A DNA stretch of 64,000 nt from Bacteroidaceae bacterium. Lineage in GTDB: Bacteria; Bacteroidota; Bacteroidia; Bacteroidales; Bacteroidaceae. Positions 17,564 through 27,076 of this stretch are shown in pieces. A model generated the notes under the pieces. It was given only the letters and a program-made list of their open reading frames with translations, ran no database searches and had not been told where the DNA came from. The stretch is from positions 1-64,000 of the forward strand of contig JAFSPM010000045.1 in NCBI GenBank assembly GCA_017442855.1, written 5' to 3'. The number at the start of each line of letters is the position of its first letter. Within the stretch, counting starts at the first letter, position 1. The translations under genes were made by a program, and so were the position numbers.

Positions 17564-18586
17564 ATGGGGGTTTTAGATAAAGACATCAGGGTAGTCAAGG
17601 AGAAAACATGGCTGATTAGTTTGCTGCTGGCTTTCTTTGTGGCATACCCAAACAACGCATGGTTGGTGTGTGACCTGGAGTGGTTTGTAAAGCCAGAAGA
17701 CGTGGGAGCCTATGTGGCTTTCTACTTTTTCCGCTTTGGCTTCTTCTGGTTGCTCATTTGGCTGATTTTGAGATATGACTTTAAGAAAATGACCAGCATC
17801 ATCTTTGCCAAGCATTTGTGGAAAAACCTATTGCTGACGCTGATAGGATTTGCTGTATATGAGGCGATTACATTTGCGTTCAAGCAATTCGACCATTTCC
17901 TCAGCATATTGTTTTTCCAATTTATCGTGATATGGCTCGTTACCACATTTGTAAGTTATATCTACGTTTTGTTTGAAAATCAAGTAAAGAAAGAAAAAGA
18001 AATAGAAAGGCTACAGATCGAGAATCTAGAAAGCCGATGCAACGCACTCACAAACCAAATAAATCCTCACTTCTTCTTCAACTCACTGAACGGCATATCG
18101 TCGCTCGTGAGGAAGAAGAACGATGAGAACACCTTGAAATACATTAGCGAGTTGTCCGACATTTTCCGCTATATCTTGCTGAGCGAGAACCGTAGTTTAG
18201 TGAAGCTGGATGACGAGCTGAAATTTGTTGAAGCATTCAGTCATGTGATGCAGGTTCGCTATGGTAGTAAGCTAAATATAAAAGTAGATGTGCCTGAGAA
18301 TAAGCGCTTCATGCAGCTGCCAGTATTGTCGTTGTTGCCGTTGTTGGAAAATGCCACTACACACAACATGATAGACAGCGAGCATGTGATGAACATCAAT
18401 ATCCGCTTGGATGACAACGGTATGCTGACAGTAAGCAACCCCATCTATCCCAAACTGGCACCTCCTGTGACCAACGGAACAGGACTGAAAAATCTGGATG
18501 CCCGCTTTGAGATGATGTTAGGCAGAAACATTGTAGTGACGAATGATGGCATAACCTATATGGTGAGCATGCCACTTGGGAATTAA
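17564..18586 (+). CDS. LytS/YehU-type sensor histidine kinase
   Basis: About 340 residues. Four hydrophobic segments in the first 140 residues form a membrane sensor, followed by a short coiled coil and the His_kinase domain with TNQINPHFFFNSLNGISSLV (phospho-acceptor His about residue 169) and an N-box LLPLLENATTHN, then GTGLKNLDARF as the glycine box. Translation probably starts at ATG 17564; the longer frame begins only with TTG. It is followed 21 bp later by a LytTR response regulator, so the two form a two-component system. The signal is unknown. Confidence 0.9.
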   Translation: MGVLDKDIRVVKEKTWLISLLLAFFVAYPNNAWLVCDLEWFVKPEDVGAYVAFYFFRFGFFWLLIWLILRYDFKKMTSIIFAKHLWKNLLLTLIGFAVYEAITFAFKQFDHFLSILFFQFIVIWLVTTFVSYIYVLFENQVKKEKEIERLQIENLESRCNALTNQINPHFFFNSLNGISSLVRKKNDENTLKYISELSDIFRYILLSENRSLVKLDDELKFVEAFSHVMQVRYGSKLNIKVDVPENKRFMQLPVLSLLPLLENATTHNMIDSEHVMNINIRLDDNGMLTVSNPIYPKLAPPVTNGTGLKNLDARFEMMLGRNIVVTNDGITYMVSMPLGN

Positions 18587-18607
18587 GAATGTAATAAAGA
18601 GAAAGAA

Positions 18608-19357
18608 GTGAAAGTTTTAATTGTAGAAGACGAGATCGCAGCTGCTGAGAACTTACAGGAAATGCTGTTTGCGATAGACCCCACCATTGAGGTGCTGGGC
18701 AATACGGAAAGCGTGCAACAAACTGTGCATTGGTTACAGCATAACACCAAGCCCGATTTGATATTCATGGATATACACCTCAGCGACGGCTCGTCGTTCG
18801 CCATTTTCCAGCAGATGGAAGTAGATACACCTATTATATTTACTACTGCTTACGACCAATATGCCATCGATGCCTTCAAGGTCAACAGCATTGACTACTT
18901 GCTTAAACCTATCAAAGAGCAGGAGTTACGTCAAGCCTTGTTGAAGTTTGGCAAGCTTAGTCAACAAGATACTGACCAGTACCTTCAGCTGCTCAAGCAA
19001 CTTATGGGCGAAAGTGAGTATAAGTCACGTTTGTTGATTCCTTATCGCGATAAGCTATTGCCTATAGAAGTAAAAGACATTGCGTGCGTCTATTCTACTA
19101 ACAAGAATACGGAGGTGTATCTCAAGAACGGACAGCATTATGCTTGTACTACTGCCCTTGACCAACTGATGTTGCAACTGAACCCCAATGAGTTCATCCG
19201 TGCCAACAAGCAGTATATTGTGGCCCGCTCTTCTATTACCAACATCATCATTTGGTTTGATAGTCGCCTGTTGATAAATGTAGGGGTAGAGACGCCTGAA
19301 CGTATCTATGTCAGTAAGAACCGTGCCGCAGAGTTCAAGGCGTGGTTAGTGAAATGA
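18608..19357 (+). CDS. LytTR-family response regulator
   Basis: 249 residues. Receiver domain with EDE at 7-9, phosphorylated D55 in LIFMDIHLSDG, and K in DYLLKP; C-terminal LytTR DNA-binding domain from about 145 (IACVYSTNKNTEVYLKNG; NEFIRANKQYIVARSSI). It should receive phosphate from the upstream kinase and bind DNA as a dimer. The start codon is GTG at 18608, right after AGAAAGAA; no better ATG is available. Target genes are not evident. Confidence 0.92.
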   Translation: MKVLIVEDEIAAAENLQEMLFAIDPTIEVLGNTESVQQTVHWLQHNTKPDLIFMDIHLSDGSSFAIFQQMEVDTPIIFTTAYDQYAIDAFKVNSIDYLLKPIKEQELRQALLKFGKLSQQDTDQYLQLLKQLMGESEYKSRLLIPYRDKLLPIEVKDIACVYSTNKNTEVYLKNGQHYACTTALDQLMLQLNPNEFIRANKQYIVARSSITNIIIWFDSRLLINVGVETPERIYVSKNRAAEFKAWLVK

Positions 19358-19422
19358 TGAAGTAATCTAATAAGACTATCGTAAGAAAGCACTTTCTTTA
19401 GCACAGATAATACAGTCTTAAG

Positions 19423-19453
19423 TTTGTTGTTTACAGAAGTTTTTATATATTTG
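19423..19453 (+). promoter_or_regulatory. promoter of the aldo/keto reductase gene
   Basis: TTTG at 19423-19426, 19 nt, TATATTTG at 19446-19453: exact consensus. Start predicted near 19460, about 23 nt before the ATG. Confidence 0.8.
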
Positions 19454-19482
19454 CAAGTAGTATATAAGACTATTGTTACGTT

Positions 19483-20607
19483 ATGAAGAAGTTTGGTTTT
19501 GGATTGATGAGATTGCCTCTGATTGACCCTAAAGTGGCATCATCGGTTGATATTGAACAAATGAAGCAAATGGTAGATCTTTTCATAGAGAAGGGGTTCA
19601 CCTATTTTGATACGGCTTGGATGTATGTAGGCTTTTCCAGTGAGAATGCCACAAAGACAGCTTTGGTGGAGCGTCATCCACGGAATACCTATACATTGGC
19701 TACGAAGCTGCATTCTGGTTTCATACAGACCAAGGAAGATCGAGACAAGATTTTCTATGCACAGTTGGAGAAGACGGGAGCAGGCTATTTCGATTACTAC
19801 CTGATTCATGATATCGAGAAGGCAAGCTATGAGAAGTATAACCAACTTGACTGCTTCATTTGGTTGGCAGATAAAAAAGCACAAGGATTGGTGAAACACA
19901 TGGGCTTCTCGTTCCATGACACTGCTGACCTGTTGGATGAAGTTCTTGACGCTCATCCTGAGATGGAGTTCGTACAATTGCAGCTGAACTACTTAGATTG
20001 GGAGAACGATTGGGTGCAGAGCCGCAAATGCTATGAGGTGTGTGTCAAGCATGGCAAGCCAGTGGTGGTGATGGAGCCTGTGAAGGGTGGCACGTTGGCA
20101 AAGGTGCCGGCACAGGCCGAGGCTTTGTTCCGTGCCGCTAATCCTCAGATGTCAGTATCCAGTTGGGCGATACGTTTTGCCGCTTCTTTGCCTAATGTCA
20201 TGATGGTGCTTTCTGGTATGAGCACCTTGGAACAGATGCAGGACAATGTGTCGTATATGGAGGATTTTAAGCCTCTTACAGAAGATGAGATGGCTTTGTG
20301 TACGAAGGTGGCAGACATTATCAATGGTCAGATAGCTGTGCCATGCACAGGTTGCTCTTATTGCACTGAAGGTTGTCCGCAACAGATAGTTATACCTAAA
20401 TACTTCTCGCTTTACAACGACTTGATGCGAGAAGATATGGAGCATAAGGGATGGACCATCTACTATTCCAAATATGCCGACCTTGCCAAGGAGTTTGGCC
20501 GTGCTGGTGACTGCATAGAATGTGGTCAGTGTGAAGGCATCTGTCCGCAACACCTTCACATTATTGACCACCTGAAGCAAGTATCAGCAAGATTTGATAA
20601 TTTCTGA
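19483..20607 (+). CDS. aldo/keto reductase with two C-terminal [4Fe-4S] motifs
   Basis: 374 residues. AKR tetrad residues are visible: D43 and Y48 in FDTAWMYVG, K75 in ATKLHSG, H109 in YLIHD. After the barrel come two cysteine clusters, CTGCSYCTEGCP and CIECGQCEGICP, which should each hold a [4Fe-4S] cluster. Such ferredoxin-fused AKRs are common in anaerobes and probably pass electrons between ferredoxin-like clusters and an oxidoreductase site; the substrate is unknown. Monocistronic with its own promoter. Confidence 0.9.
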   Translation: MKKFGFGLMRLPLIDPKVASSVDIEQMKQMVDLFIEKGFTYFDTAWMYVGFSSENATKTALVERHPRNTYTLATKLHSGFIQTKEDRDKIFYAQLEKTGAGYFDYYLIHDIEKASYEKYNQLDCFIWLADKKAQGLVKHMGFSFHDTADLLDEVLDAHPEMEFVQLQLNYLDWENDWVQSRKCYEVCVKHGKPVVVMEPVKGGTLAKVPAQAEALFRAANPQMSVSSWAIRFAASLPNVMMVLSGMSTLEQMQDNVSYMEDFKPLTEDEMALCTKVADIINGQIAVPCTGCSYCTEGCPQQIVIPKYFSLYNDLMREDMEHKGWTIYYSKYADLAKEFGRAGDCIECGQCEGICPQHLHIIDHLKQVSARFDNF

Positions 20608-20627
20608 TGAAAAGAAAGTTGTTTCGT

Positions 20628-20708
20628 CTACTACGGGAAGACCGTTGATCCTCCCGTAGTAGAAGGCCAGTCCTCCCGTAGTAGAAGGCCAGTCCTCCCG
20701 TAGTAGAT
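20628..20708. repeat. hairpin plus 22-bp tandem repeat (CTACTACGGGA family)
   Basis: CTACTACGGGA (20628-20638) and TCCCGTAGTAG (20652-20662) form a perfect 11-bp inverted repeat. From 20650 a 22-bp unit starting CCTCCCGTAGTAG repeats exactly: 20650-20671, 20672-20693, and a 15-bp partial copy to 20708. A sibling hairpin occurs at 38947-38981. It lies between two genes whose 3' ends face each other. Confidence 0.75.
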
Positions 20709-20745
20709 GAAATACGTTCTTCTGCTCCTAAAATATACTCTTTAT

Positions 20746-22236
20746 TTATGCTCTTCCATTAAATTGAGGAACATCTGGTTCATAGTTCTTATGGACCATA
20801 ATTTGAACGGTGTCGCCTTGGAAGGTAAGTGTGAGGTCTAAAGCACTGATCCAATTAACATATTGAAAATTAAGATGCAGGGTATTGGAGGATGTCCAAC
20901 CATAGCAGGCGGCAACGGCAAAAGGACCTTCGATACCTTTGAATTTCTGTTGCGCATTCATGGAGTAGGGCGGTCTTGCTGGTGTCCAGGTAGTATTCCA
21001 ATGCTTGTAGCCAGCAGAAAGTTCGCTACAAAAGCCTTGTTGGTCGGTAATAACGATTGTCAGTTGTTTGTCGTCATGTAAGATGCTGATATCTTTCCAA
21101 CCAAATTGATTATCAGACAACTTGAATGTTTTGTTTGCCAATAATTTAGCCAACTTGCTCTTTGCTTTCCCACTAACTGTTGGATAGCTGTATCTTTGAA
21201 GTTGCTTTTGCAAAACTTGATAACCTTTATCTACCATAAGGGCTTCGTCTTGCACAGCTGGAGCTAACACTTGAGAAACTATCCAAGGGTTTGGGGCGTT
21301 GCTACATTGGGTTATAACAACCACCATATCTTGTTTAGGCATTACCACGATATATTGTCCGAAACGACCATCTGCACGGAATGCACCATCTTTGGACGCC
21401 TCCCACATTTGATAACCATAACCTCTGCCGCCACCAGTATCGATGTGTGTAGTCATCATTTGACTTACCCATGCTTCCGAGAGTAGCTGCTTGCCGTTCC
21501 AACGGCCTTTCTGTAGCAATAGCTGTCCCATCTTCGCTAAACTTTCAGGCTGAATAAACAATCCCCAACCACCAGTAGTAATGCCTTCAGGACTTTCCTC
21601 CCATGACACTTTCTCTATATGCAGATCCTTGAATAGCTTCTCTTGAAGGTAGGCGAAAATAGTCTTGCCTGTAACTTGTTGTACAATGGCACTAAGCATG
21701 TAGGTGCACAGCGAGTCGTATTTGAACAACTTACCTGGCGTTTGGACAGTTTTAGCTAGTAAAGGTTTTAGCCAATAGGTGTTCTCTGCACGCAGGTTGC
21801 CATCGGGATCAATGCCAGATGCCATAATAAGCAGGTCGTGGATAGTCATTGAGGCTAGTTCGGGAGTAACTTCAGTTGGTAGCTTGTCAGGAAAAAATGT
21901 GGCCACACGGTCGGTTACCCTTAACAAGTTGGCATCGACAGCCAAACCTACAGCTGCACTGACAAAGGTCTTCGAACAAGAATACTGTGTGTGTTGGTAT
22001 TCAGCCTTGAATGGCTCAGGATAGACTTCAGCAATTACCTTTCCGTGGCGTAATACCATCACACTGTGTATGTCGGTTTGCGGAATGGCAAACAACGAGT
22101 CGAGCAGAGCTGATACAGCATAAGATGGAACTCCCTCGCGTTCGGGGGTTGAACGAGGCAGTTCATTCACTTGAGCTAAAATAGTATTGCCTAACAGCAA
22201 ACAAATCAATAGCGAGAGTAGAAAATGATTCTTCAT
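20746..22236 (-). CDS. secreted serine hydrolase, beta-lactamase/class C fold
   Basis: 496 residues. Signal peptide MKNHFLLSLLICLLLGNTIL-AQ. The SxxK motif is S86-C-S-K89 in QYSCSKTF, with a candidate YxS in FKYDSLCTYML as second motif. The domain resembles EstB/ClbP/class C beta-lactamase-like hydrolases (pfam Beta-lactamase) rather than a true resistance enzyme. The C-terminal ~150 residues form a separate beta-rich domain. Likely periplasmic or outer-membrane; substrate unknown. Confidence 0.85.
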   Translation of the reverse strand: MKNHFLLSLLICLLLGNTILAQVNELPRSTPEREGVPSYAVSALLDSLFAIPQTDIHSVMVLRHGKVIAEVYPEPFKAEYQHTQYSCSKTFVSAAVGLAVDANLLRVTDRVATFFPDKLPTEVTPELASMTIHDLLIMASGIDPDGNLRAENTYWLKPLLAKTVQTPGKLFKYDSLCTYMLSAIVQQVTGKTIFAYLQEKLFKDLHIEKVSWEESPEGITTGGWGLFIQPESLAKMGQLLLQKGRWNGKQLLSEAWVSQMMTTHIDTGGGRGYGYQMWEASKDGAFRADGRFGQYIVVMPKQDMVVVITQCSNAPNPWIVSQVLAPAVQDEALMVDKGYQVLQKQLQRYSYPTVSGKAKSKLAKLLANKTFKLSDNQFGWKDISILHDDKQLTIVITDQQGFCSELSAGYKHWNTTWTPARPPYSMNAQQKFKGIEGPFAVAACYGWTSSNTLHLNFQYVNWISALDLTLTFQGDTVQIMVHKNYEPDVPQFNGRA

Positions 22237-22308
22237 GGTCGGTTGTAATTATTATTTTTGCGAATATAGGTAGAATTGGTTAGAAAACATCATAAAATCG
22301 AGAAAATG

Positions 22309-22340
22309 TTTGGCAGTTTGTTCCAAAACGTGTAAATTTG
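22309..22340 (+). promoter_or_regulatory. his operon promoter
   Basis: TTTG at 22309-22312, 20 nt, TAAATTTG at 22333-22340, fitting the Bacteroidetes consensus. Start near 22347 puts the leader-peptide ATG (22363) about 16 nt into the transcript. Confidence 0.75.
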
Positions 22341-22362
22341 CAGCGTGTTTAAAACAATTTGT

Positions 22363-22410
22363 ATGTATTACACAGGTTCACATCATCGCCATCAGCATCC
22401 TAACGAGTAA
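22363..22410 (+). CDS. histidine-rich leader peptide of the his operon
   Basis: A 15-codon ORF encodes MYYTGSHHRHQHPNE. Four of six consecutive residues (7-12) are His, the signature of an attenuation leader whose translation senses charged tRNA-His. It lies directly after a consensus promoter and 50 nt before an intrinsic terminator that precedes hisG. The segment after the stop contains GGCAA (22419-22423), which can pair with TTGCC in the left arm of the terminator, a possible antiterminator. Too short for ordinary gene finding. Function is inferred from this architecture. Confidence 0.8.
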   Translation: MYYTGSHHRHQHPNE

Positions 22411-22459
22411 ATTCGGTGGGCAAATGGTATGTATGTGGATTTCTGGAAACATAAATATG

Positions 22460-22495
22460 AAGGCTTGCCGAAAAGAAAAACGGTGAGCCTTTTTT
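22460..22495 (+). terminator. his attenuator terminator
   Basis: AAGGCTTGCCG (22460-22470) pairs with CGGTGAGCCTT (22481-22491) over 11 bp with two G-U pairs, 10-nt A-rich loop, then six T (22490-22495). It ends 16 nt before the hisG ATG, between the leader peptide and the first structural gene. Confidence 0.82.
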
Positions 22496-22511
22496 ATAAC
22501 TTTCAAGTAGC

Positions 22512-23363
22512 ATGTTAAGAATAGCTGTACAATCAAAAGGTCGTCTGTATGACGAAACGATGTCGTTCTTGGCGGAATCGGACATCAAACTGAATCTGAT
22601 GAAGAGAACATTGCTGGTGCAGGCAAGCAACTTTCCACTGGAGGTGCTGTTTCTGCGCGACGATGATATACCCCAGACGGTGGCAAGCGGCGTGGCCGAT
22701 ATTGGCATTGTGGGTGAGAACGAGTTTATGGAGCGTGACGAGGATGCCGAGATTGTGAAACGACTGGGCTTCAGCAAGTGCCGTTTATCATTGGCTGTGC
22801 CCAAGAGCGTTGATTATCAGGGTATACAGTGGTTTGAGGGCAAGAAGATTGCTACCAGCTATCCTGTGATATTGAAGAAGTTCTTGGCAGAGAAGGGGGT
22901 GAAGGCAGAGATTCACGTCATCACCGGCTCTGTGGAAATCAGTCCGGGCATCGGTTTGGCAGATGCTATCTTCGATATTGTGAGCTCTGGCTCAACGTTG
23001 GTGAGCAACCACCTGAAGGAAGTAGAGGTTGTGATGCAGAGCGAGGCATTGCTGATTGGCAACAGGAATATCAGTGCCGACAAGCAGGCCATTTTGGACG
23101 AACTGTTGTTCCGCATTGATGCGGTAAGGGCGGCAGAGGATAAAAAATATGTGCTGATGAATGCCCCCAAAGACAAGCTGGAGGAGATTATTGCCGTGTT
23201 GCCGGGCATCAAGAGTCCGACGGTGATGCCGCTGGCGGAAGAGGGTTGGTGCTCTGTACATACGGTGCTCGACCAGAAACGGTTCTGGGAGATTATCGGC
23301 AAGTTGAAGGACTTGGGGGCGCAGGGCATCTTGGTGATTCCGATAGAAAAAATGATCGTCTAA
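22512..23363 (+). CDS. hisG: ATP phosphoribosyltransferase, long form
   Basis: 283 residues from MLRIAVQSKGRLYDETM. Contains the conserved DDIPQTVASGVADIGIVGEN block and a PRPP loop region SGSTLVSNHLKEV. The C-terminal ~75 residues (SPTVMPLAEEGWCSVHTVL) are the HisG_C regulatory domain, so it is the long, self-regulated form that does not need HisZ. It condenses ATP with PRPP in the first step of histidine synthesis and is normally inhibited by histidine. First structural gene after the attenuator. Confidence 0.96.
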   Translation: MLRIAVQSKGRLYDETMSFLAESDIKLNLMKRTLLVQASNFPLEVLFLRDDDIPQTVASGVADIGIVGENEFMERDEDAEIVKRLGFSKCRLSLAVPKSVDYQGIQWFEGKKIATSYPVILKKFLAEKGVKAEIHVITGSVEISPGIGLADAIFDIVSSGSTLVSNHLKEVEVVMQSEALLIGNRNISADKQAILDELLFRIDAVRAAEDKKYVLMNAPKDKLEEIIAVLPGIKSPTVMPLAEEGWCSVHTVLDQKRFWEIIGKLKDLGAQGILVIPIEKMIV

Positions 23364-23381
23364 AACGTTGACTGCGTCCTA

Positions 23382-23444
23382 TTTCGTCGCGACTCGGCAT
23401 AGTTCAAGCAAGCTTGTCTCTGCCCTCGCTGCTCCGAAAAGTGA
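23382..23444. repeat. 63-bp dispersed repeat, copy 1
   Basis: Matches 30704-30766 in the same orientation over 63 bp with about 8 mismatches. The core CAAGCAAGCTTG contains a palindrome. Both copies sit shortly upstream of a plus-strand gene. Here it interrupts the hisG-hisDC spacing. Confidence 0.7.
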
Positions 23445-23548
23445 CCGTTGAACGTTTAAATTTGAAGAATAATATACGCCCCGCTCTAACGGGCACCCCT
23501 ATAAAAGAGGGAGAAGGGGCAAGATAAGGGTAGTAAAAATACTATTGT

Positions 23549-25897
23549 ATGATATTAGTAGAATATCCAGAGAGGCAAAAATGGGCAGAGCTGCTTAAGC
23601 GACCTGTGATGAACACGGTGAGCCTGAATGAGATGGTGAGAGGTATTCTTGACCAAGTGAAGTATAACGGCGATGAGGCTGTGCTGAGCTATGAGGAAAC
23701 TTTCGACCATGTGAGGCTGAAGAGCTTGGCTGTGACAGAGGAAGAAATACAGGAAGCTGAGCAGTTGGTGAGTGACGAGCTGAAGGAGGCGATTGTATTG
23801 GCCAAGGGTAATATTGCCCGTTTCCATGAGGCACAACGCTTTAATGGTGTGCAGGTGGAGACACAGACGGGCGTTACTTGTTGGCAGCAATCGGTGCCTA
23901 TAGAACGCGTGGGGTTGTATATCCCTGGAGGCACGGCACCGTTGTTCTCGACCGTACTGATGCTGGCCGTTCCTGCACAGATAGCTGGGTGTCGCGACAT
24001 AGTATTGTGTACGCCTCCGGCTCGTAATGGAAAAGTACATCCTGCCGTACTGTTTGCTGCCAAGACGGCTGGGGTGAGTCATATATATAAGATAGGTGGC
24101 GTGCAAGCCATAGGTGCTATGGCCTACGGCACACAGACAGTGCCTCGCGTATATAAGATATTTGGTCCAGGAAATCAATATGTTACAGCTGCCAAGCAGT
24201 TGGTGAGCATGGGTGATGTGGCCATTGACATGCCAGCTGGTCCGTCGGAGGTGTTGGTGTTGGCCGACGAAACCGCCAATCCTGTGTTTGTGGCTGCTGA
24301 TTTGCTGAGTCAAGCCGAACATGGTGTGGATAGTCAGGCTGTACTGGTTACTACCTCTGTGTCGTTGCAGCAAGCGGTGATGAAAGAGGTGGAGCGCCAA
24401 CTGAACGCATTGCCTCGTAAGGATATCGCTAACAAGTCGTTGAAATACAGTCGGCTGATACTGGTGAAGGATATGGATGAGGCCATTGATATGGTGAATG
24501 AGTATGCTCCTGAGCACTTGATTATCCAGACGAAAGATTATGAAACACTGGCCAAACGTATAGTTAATGCCGGGTCGGTGTTCTTGGGCAAGTTTGCTTG
24601 TGAGAGTGCGGGTGACTATGCGTCGGGTACTAACCATACTTTGCCGACCAACGGTTATGCAAAGGCGTATAATGGGGTGAACCTCGATAGCTTTTGTCGA
24701 AAGATTACCTATCAGGAGCTTACAGCTCAAGGCATTGGGCGCATAGGCAAAGCCATTGAGGTGATGGCGGCTAATGAACAACTGGATGCCCACAAGAATG
24801 CTGTGACGGTAAGGTTGCAGAGCGTAGAGTATCAGCTCGAGCATCTTCAACAGGCAAAATTTGATTTGAAAAAGCTCGTAAGGAAGAATATCTGGGAGTT
24901 GGCACCCTATTCTTGTGCCAGAGATGAATATAGTGGGGTGGATGCCAGCGTGTTCCTCGATGCCAATGAGAATCCGTATAATGGTCCTATCAACCGATAT
25001 CCCGATCCTTTGCAGAAGACGCTGAAGCAAGAAATTGCCAAGGTAAAGGGTGTGGGCGAAGAGCATATCTTCTGTGGCAACGGAAGCGATGAGGCCATAG
25101 ACTTGGTGTATCGTATTTTCTGTAATCCAGGTGTTGATAATGCAGTGGCTATTGACCCCAGTTACGGCATGTATAAGGTTTGTGCTGATGTGAACAATGT
25201 TGAGTATCGCAAGGTACAGCTGGATGCCGATTTCCAGTTCCATGCTGATGATATGCTGAAAGCTGCAGATAATCAAACTAAACTGATGTTTATTTGTACG
25301 CCGAATAATCCTACAGGCAATGACATGAGTCATGCAGAAGTTGAGAAGCTATTGCAAAACTTTGGTGGTATCGTTGTGGTGGATGAGGCTTACTTTGATT
25401 TCTCTGAGCAACCGTCGTTTACACAGTTGTTAGACAAATATCCTAACCTGATAGTGTTGCAGACCTTCTCGAAAGCATGGGGTTGTGCGGCTATCCGTTT
25501 GGGTTTGGCATTTGCTTCCACCGAGATTATTGGATTGTTTAATAAGGTGAAATATCCGTACAACGTGAATATGCTGACGCAACAACAGGCCTTAGAGGCT
25601 TTACGTAACGCCCAACAGACCAAGGAGTGGGTGAAGATTTTGAAGGAGGAACGCACAAGGCTGATGCAACGCTTTGCTGAGTTGTCGCTGACGGAGAAGG
25701 TGTTCCCTTCGGATGCCAACTTCTTCTTGGCTCGCGTGTCAGATGCCAATGCCATCTATAAATATTTGGTGGGCGAGGGCATTATCGTGAGAAATCGCCA
25801 TACCGTTACCTTGTGTGGCAACTGTTTGCGAATTACCATCGGTACGCCAGAAGAAAACGATACATTAATAGAAGCACTAAAACAATGGAAAGGATGA
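23549..25897 (+). CDS. hisDC: fused histidinol dehydrogenase / histidinol-phosphate aminotransferase
   Basis: 782 residues in one frame. Residues 1-~428 are His[56 protein letters not shown] and [15 protein letters not shown]. Residues ~438-782 are HisC, a PLP aminotransferase with [18 protein letters not shown] and the PLP lysine K642 in TFSKAWG. The two are normally separate genes; here HisC begins at [13 protein letters not shown] with no start codon and no stop between them. HisD makes histidine from histidinol; HisC makes histidinol phosphate. It ends with an ATGA overlap onto hisB. Confidence 0.93.
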   Translation: MILVEYPERQKWAELLKRPVMNTVSLNEMVRGILDQVKYNGDEAVLSYEETFDHVRLKSLAVTEEEIQEAEQLVSDELKEAIVLAKGNIARFHEAQRFNGVQVETQTGVTCWQQSVPIERVGLYIPGGTAPLFSTVLMLAVPAQIAGCRDIVLCTPPARNGKVHPAVLFAAKTAGVSHIYKIGGVQAIGAMAYGTQTVPRVYKIFGPGNQYVTAAKQLVSMGDVAIDMPAGPSEVLVLADETANPVFVAADLLSQAEHGVDSQAVLVTTSVSLQQAVMKEVERQLNALPRKDIANKSLKYSRLILVKDMDEAIDMVNEYAPEHLIIQTKDYETLAKRIVNAGSVFLGKFACESAGDYASGTNHTLPTNGYAKAYNGVNLDSFCRKITYQELTAQGIGRIGKAIEVMAANEQLDAHKNAVTVRLQSVEYQLEHLQQAKFDLKKLVRKNIWELAPYSCARDEYSGVDASVFLDANENPYNGPINRYPDPLQKTLKQEIAKVKGVGEEHIFCGNGSDEAIDLVYRIFCNPGVDNAVAIDPSYGMYKVCADVNNVEYRKVQLDADFQFHADDMLKAADNQTKLMFICTPNNPTGNDMSHAEVEKLLQNFGGIVVVDEAYFDFSEQPSFTQLLDKYPNLIVLQTFSKAWGCAAIRLGLAFASTEIIGLFNKVKYPYNVNMLTQQQALEALRNAQQTKEWVKILKEERTRLMQRFAELSLTEKVFPSDANFFLARVSDANAIYKYLVGEGIIVRNRHTVTLCGNCLRITIGTPEENDTLIEALKQWKG

Positions 25898-27042
25898 ATC
25901 TAGATAATAACGGTCAACGGCAAAGAATCCTCTTTATTGACAGGGACGGAACACTGGTTATTGAGCCCCCTGTGGATTATCAGCTCGATGCGTTCGAGAA
26001 GTTGCAGTTCTACCCCAAGGTAATGAAGAATCTGGGCTTTATCCGTAGTAAGCTGGACTTCCGCTTCGTGATGGTGACCAACCAAGATGGATTGGGCACT
26101 GCTTCGTTTCCGTCAGAGACATTCTGGCCTGTACATAACTTAGTGATGCAGACGTTGGAGGGTGAGGGTATCACGTTTGATGAAGTGTGCATAGATCCTT
26201 CGATGCCAGAGGAAAACTCTCCCAATCGCAAGCCTCGCACAGGTATGCTGAAACACTATATAAATAATGAGCAGTATGACTTGGCCAATAGTTTCGTGAT
26301 TGGCGACAGACCTACGGATGTGGAATTGGCTAAGAACTTGGGTTGTAAGGCTATCCTGTTGCAACCGGATATGTCGTGTTTGGATGCCAAGCCTGAGCTG
26401 AAAGCATATTGTGCGTTTGTGTCTGATGACTGGGACCGTATTGCCGAGTTCCTCTTTGCGGGAGAACGAAAGGCGAAAGTTCGTCGTACTACCAAAGAAA
26501 CAGATATCTTTGTGTCGATGAACTTAGACGGGCATGGGGATTGTGATATCAACACAGGTTTGGGTTTCTTCGACCACATGCTGGAGCAGATTGGCAAACA
26601 TGGTGGCATTGATCTGACCATTCAGGTCAAGGGCGATCTCTATGTAGATGAACACCATACCATTGAGGATACGGCTTTGGCCTTGGGCGAGTGTCTGTAT
26701 CAGGCCTTAGGCAGTAAGCGGGGCATTGAGCGCTACGGTTACTCCCTCCCGATGGACGATTGCCTGTGTCAGGTGTGCCTTGATTTTGGAGGACGGCCTT
26801 GGTTGGTGTGGGATGCTGAGTTCAAACGTGAGAAGATAGGCGAGATGCCCACCGAGATGTTTCTGCATTTCTTTAAGTCACTGAGCGATGCAGCCAAGAT
26901 GAATTTGAATATCAAGGCTGAAGGACAGAACGAGCATCACAAGATTGAGGGAATTTTCAAAGCCCTCGCCAGATCCATAAAAATGGCGGTAAAGCGAGAC
27001 ATTTACCATTACGAGCTCCCCTCGTCAAAAGGGACATTATAA
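25894..27042 (+). CDS. hisB: bifunctional histidinol-phosphatase / imidazoleglycerol-phosphate dehydratase
   Basis: About 382 residues. N-terminal HAD phosphatase: [13 protein letters not shown] (DxD nucleophile) and later [16 protein letters not shown]-terminal [38 protein letters not shown] and [15 protein letters not shown] (the metal-binding HHxxE motifs). Same fused layout as E. coli HisB. The start ATG at 25894 overlaps the hisDC stop (ATGA); an ATG at 25885 is also in frame. No other his genes are in the window; the operon stops at a strong terminator. Confidence 0.96.
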   Translation: MNLDNNGQRQRILFIDRDGTLVIEPPVDYQLDAFEKLQFYPKVMKNLGFIRSKLDFRFVMVTNQDGLGTASFPSETFWPVHNLVMQTLEGEGITFDEVCIDPSMPEENSPNRKPRTGMLKHYINNEQYDLANSFVIGDRPTDVELAKNLGCKAILLQPDMSCLDAKPELKAYCAFVSDDWDRIAEFLFAGERKAKVRRTTKETDIFVSMNLDGHGDCDINTGLGFFDHMLEQIGKHGGIDLTIQVKGDLYVDEHHTIEDTALALGECLYQALGSKRGIERYGYSLPMDDCLCQVCLDFGGRPWLVWDAEFKREKIGEMPTEMFLHFFKSLSDAAKMNLNIKAEGQNEHHKIEGIFKALARSIKMAVKRDIYHYELPSSKGTL

Positions 27043-27045
27043 AAT

Positions 27046-27076
27046 AAAGGCTGCTCATTGAGCAGCCTTTATTTTT
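27046..27076. terminator. terminator at the end of the his operon
   Basis: AAAGGCTGCTC (27046-27056) pairs perfectly with GAGCAGCCTTT (27060-27070), 3-nt loop, followed by ATTTTT. The A-rich 5' side suggests it also ends the convergent S46 peptidase transcript. Confidence 0.88.

Noticed and set aside
20746..22236. Acquired beta-lactamase resistance gene
   Set aside because: It has an SxxK serine hydrolase fold, but the length, extra C-terminal domain and motif context fit esterase/peptidase-like relatives rather than a resistance enzyme.
23555..25333. 592-codon open frame on the minus strand
   Set aside because: Lies entirely antisense to the clear hisD-hisC gene; its His/Gln/Leu-rich translation has no domain and arises from codon bias of the real gene.
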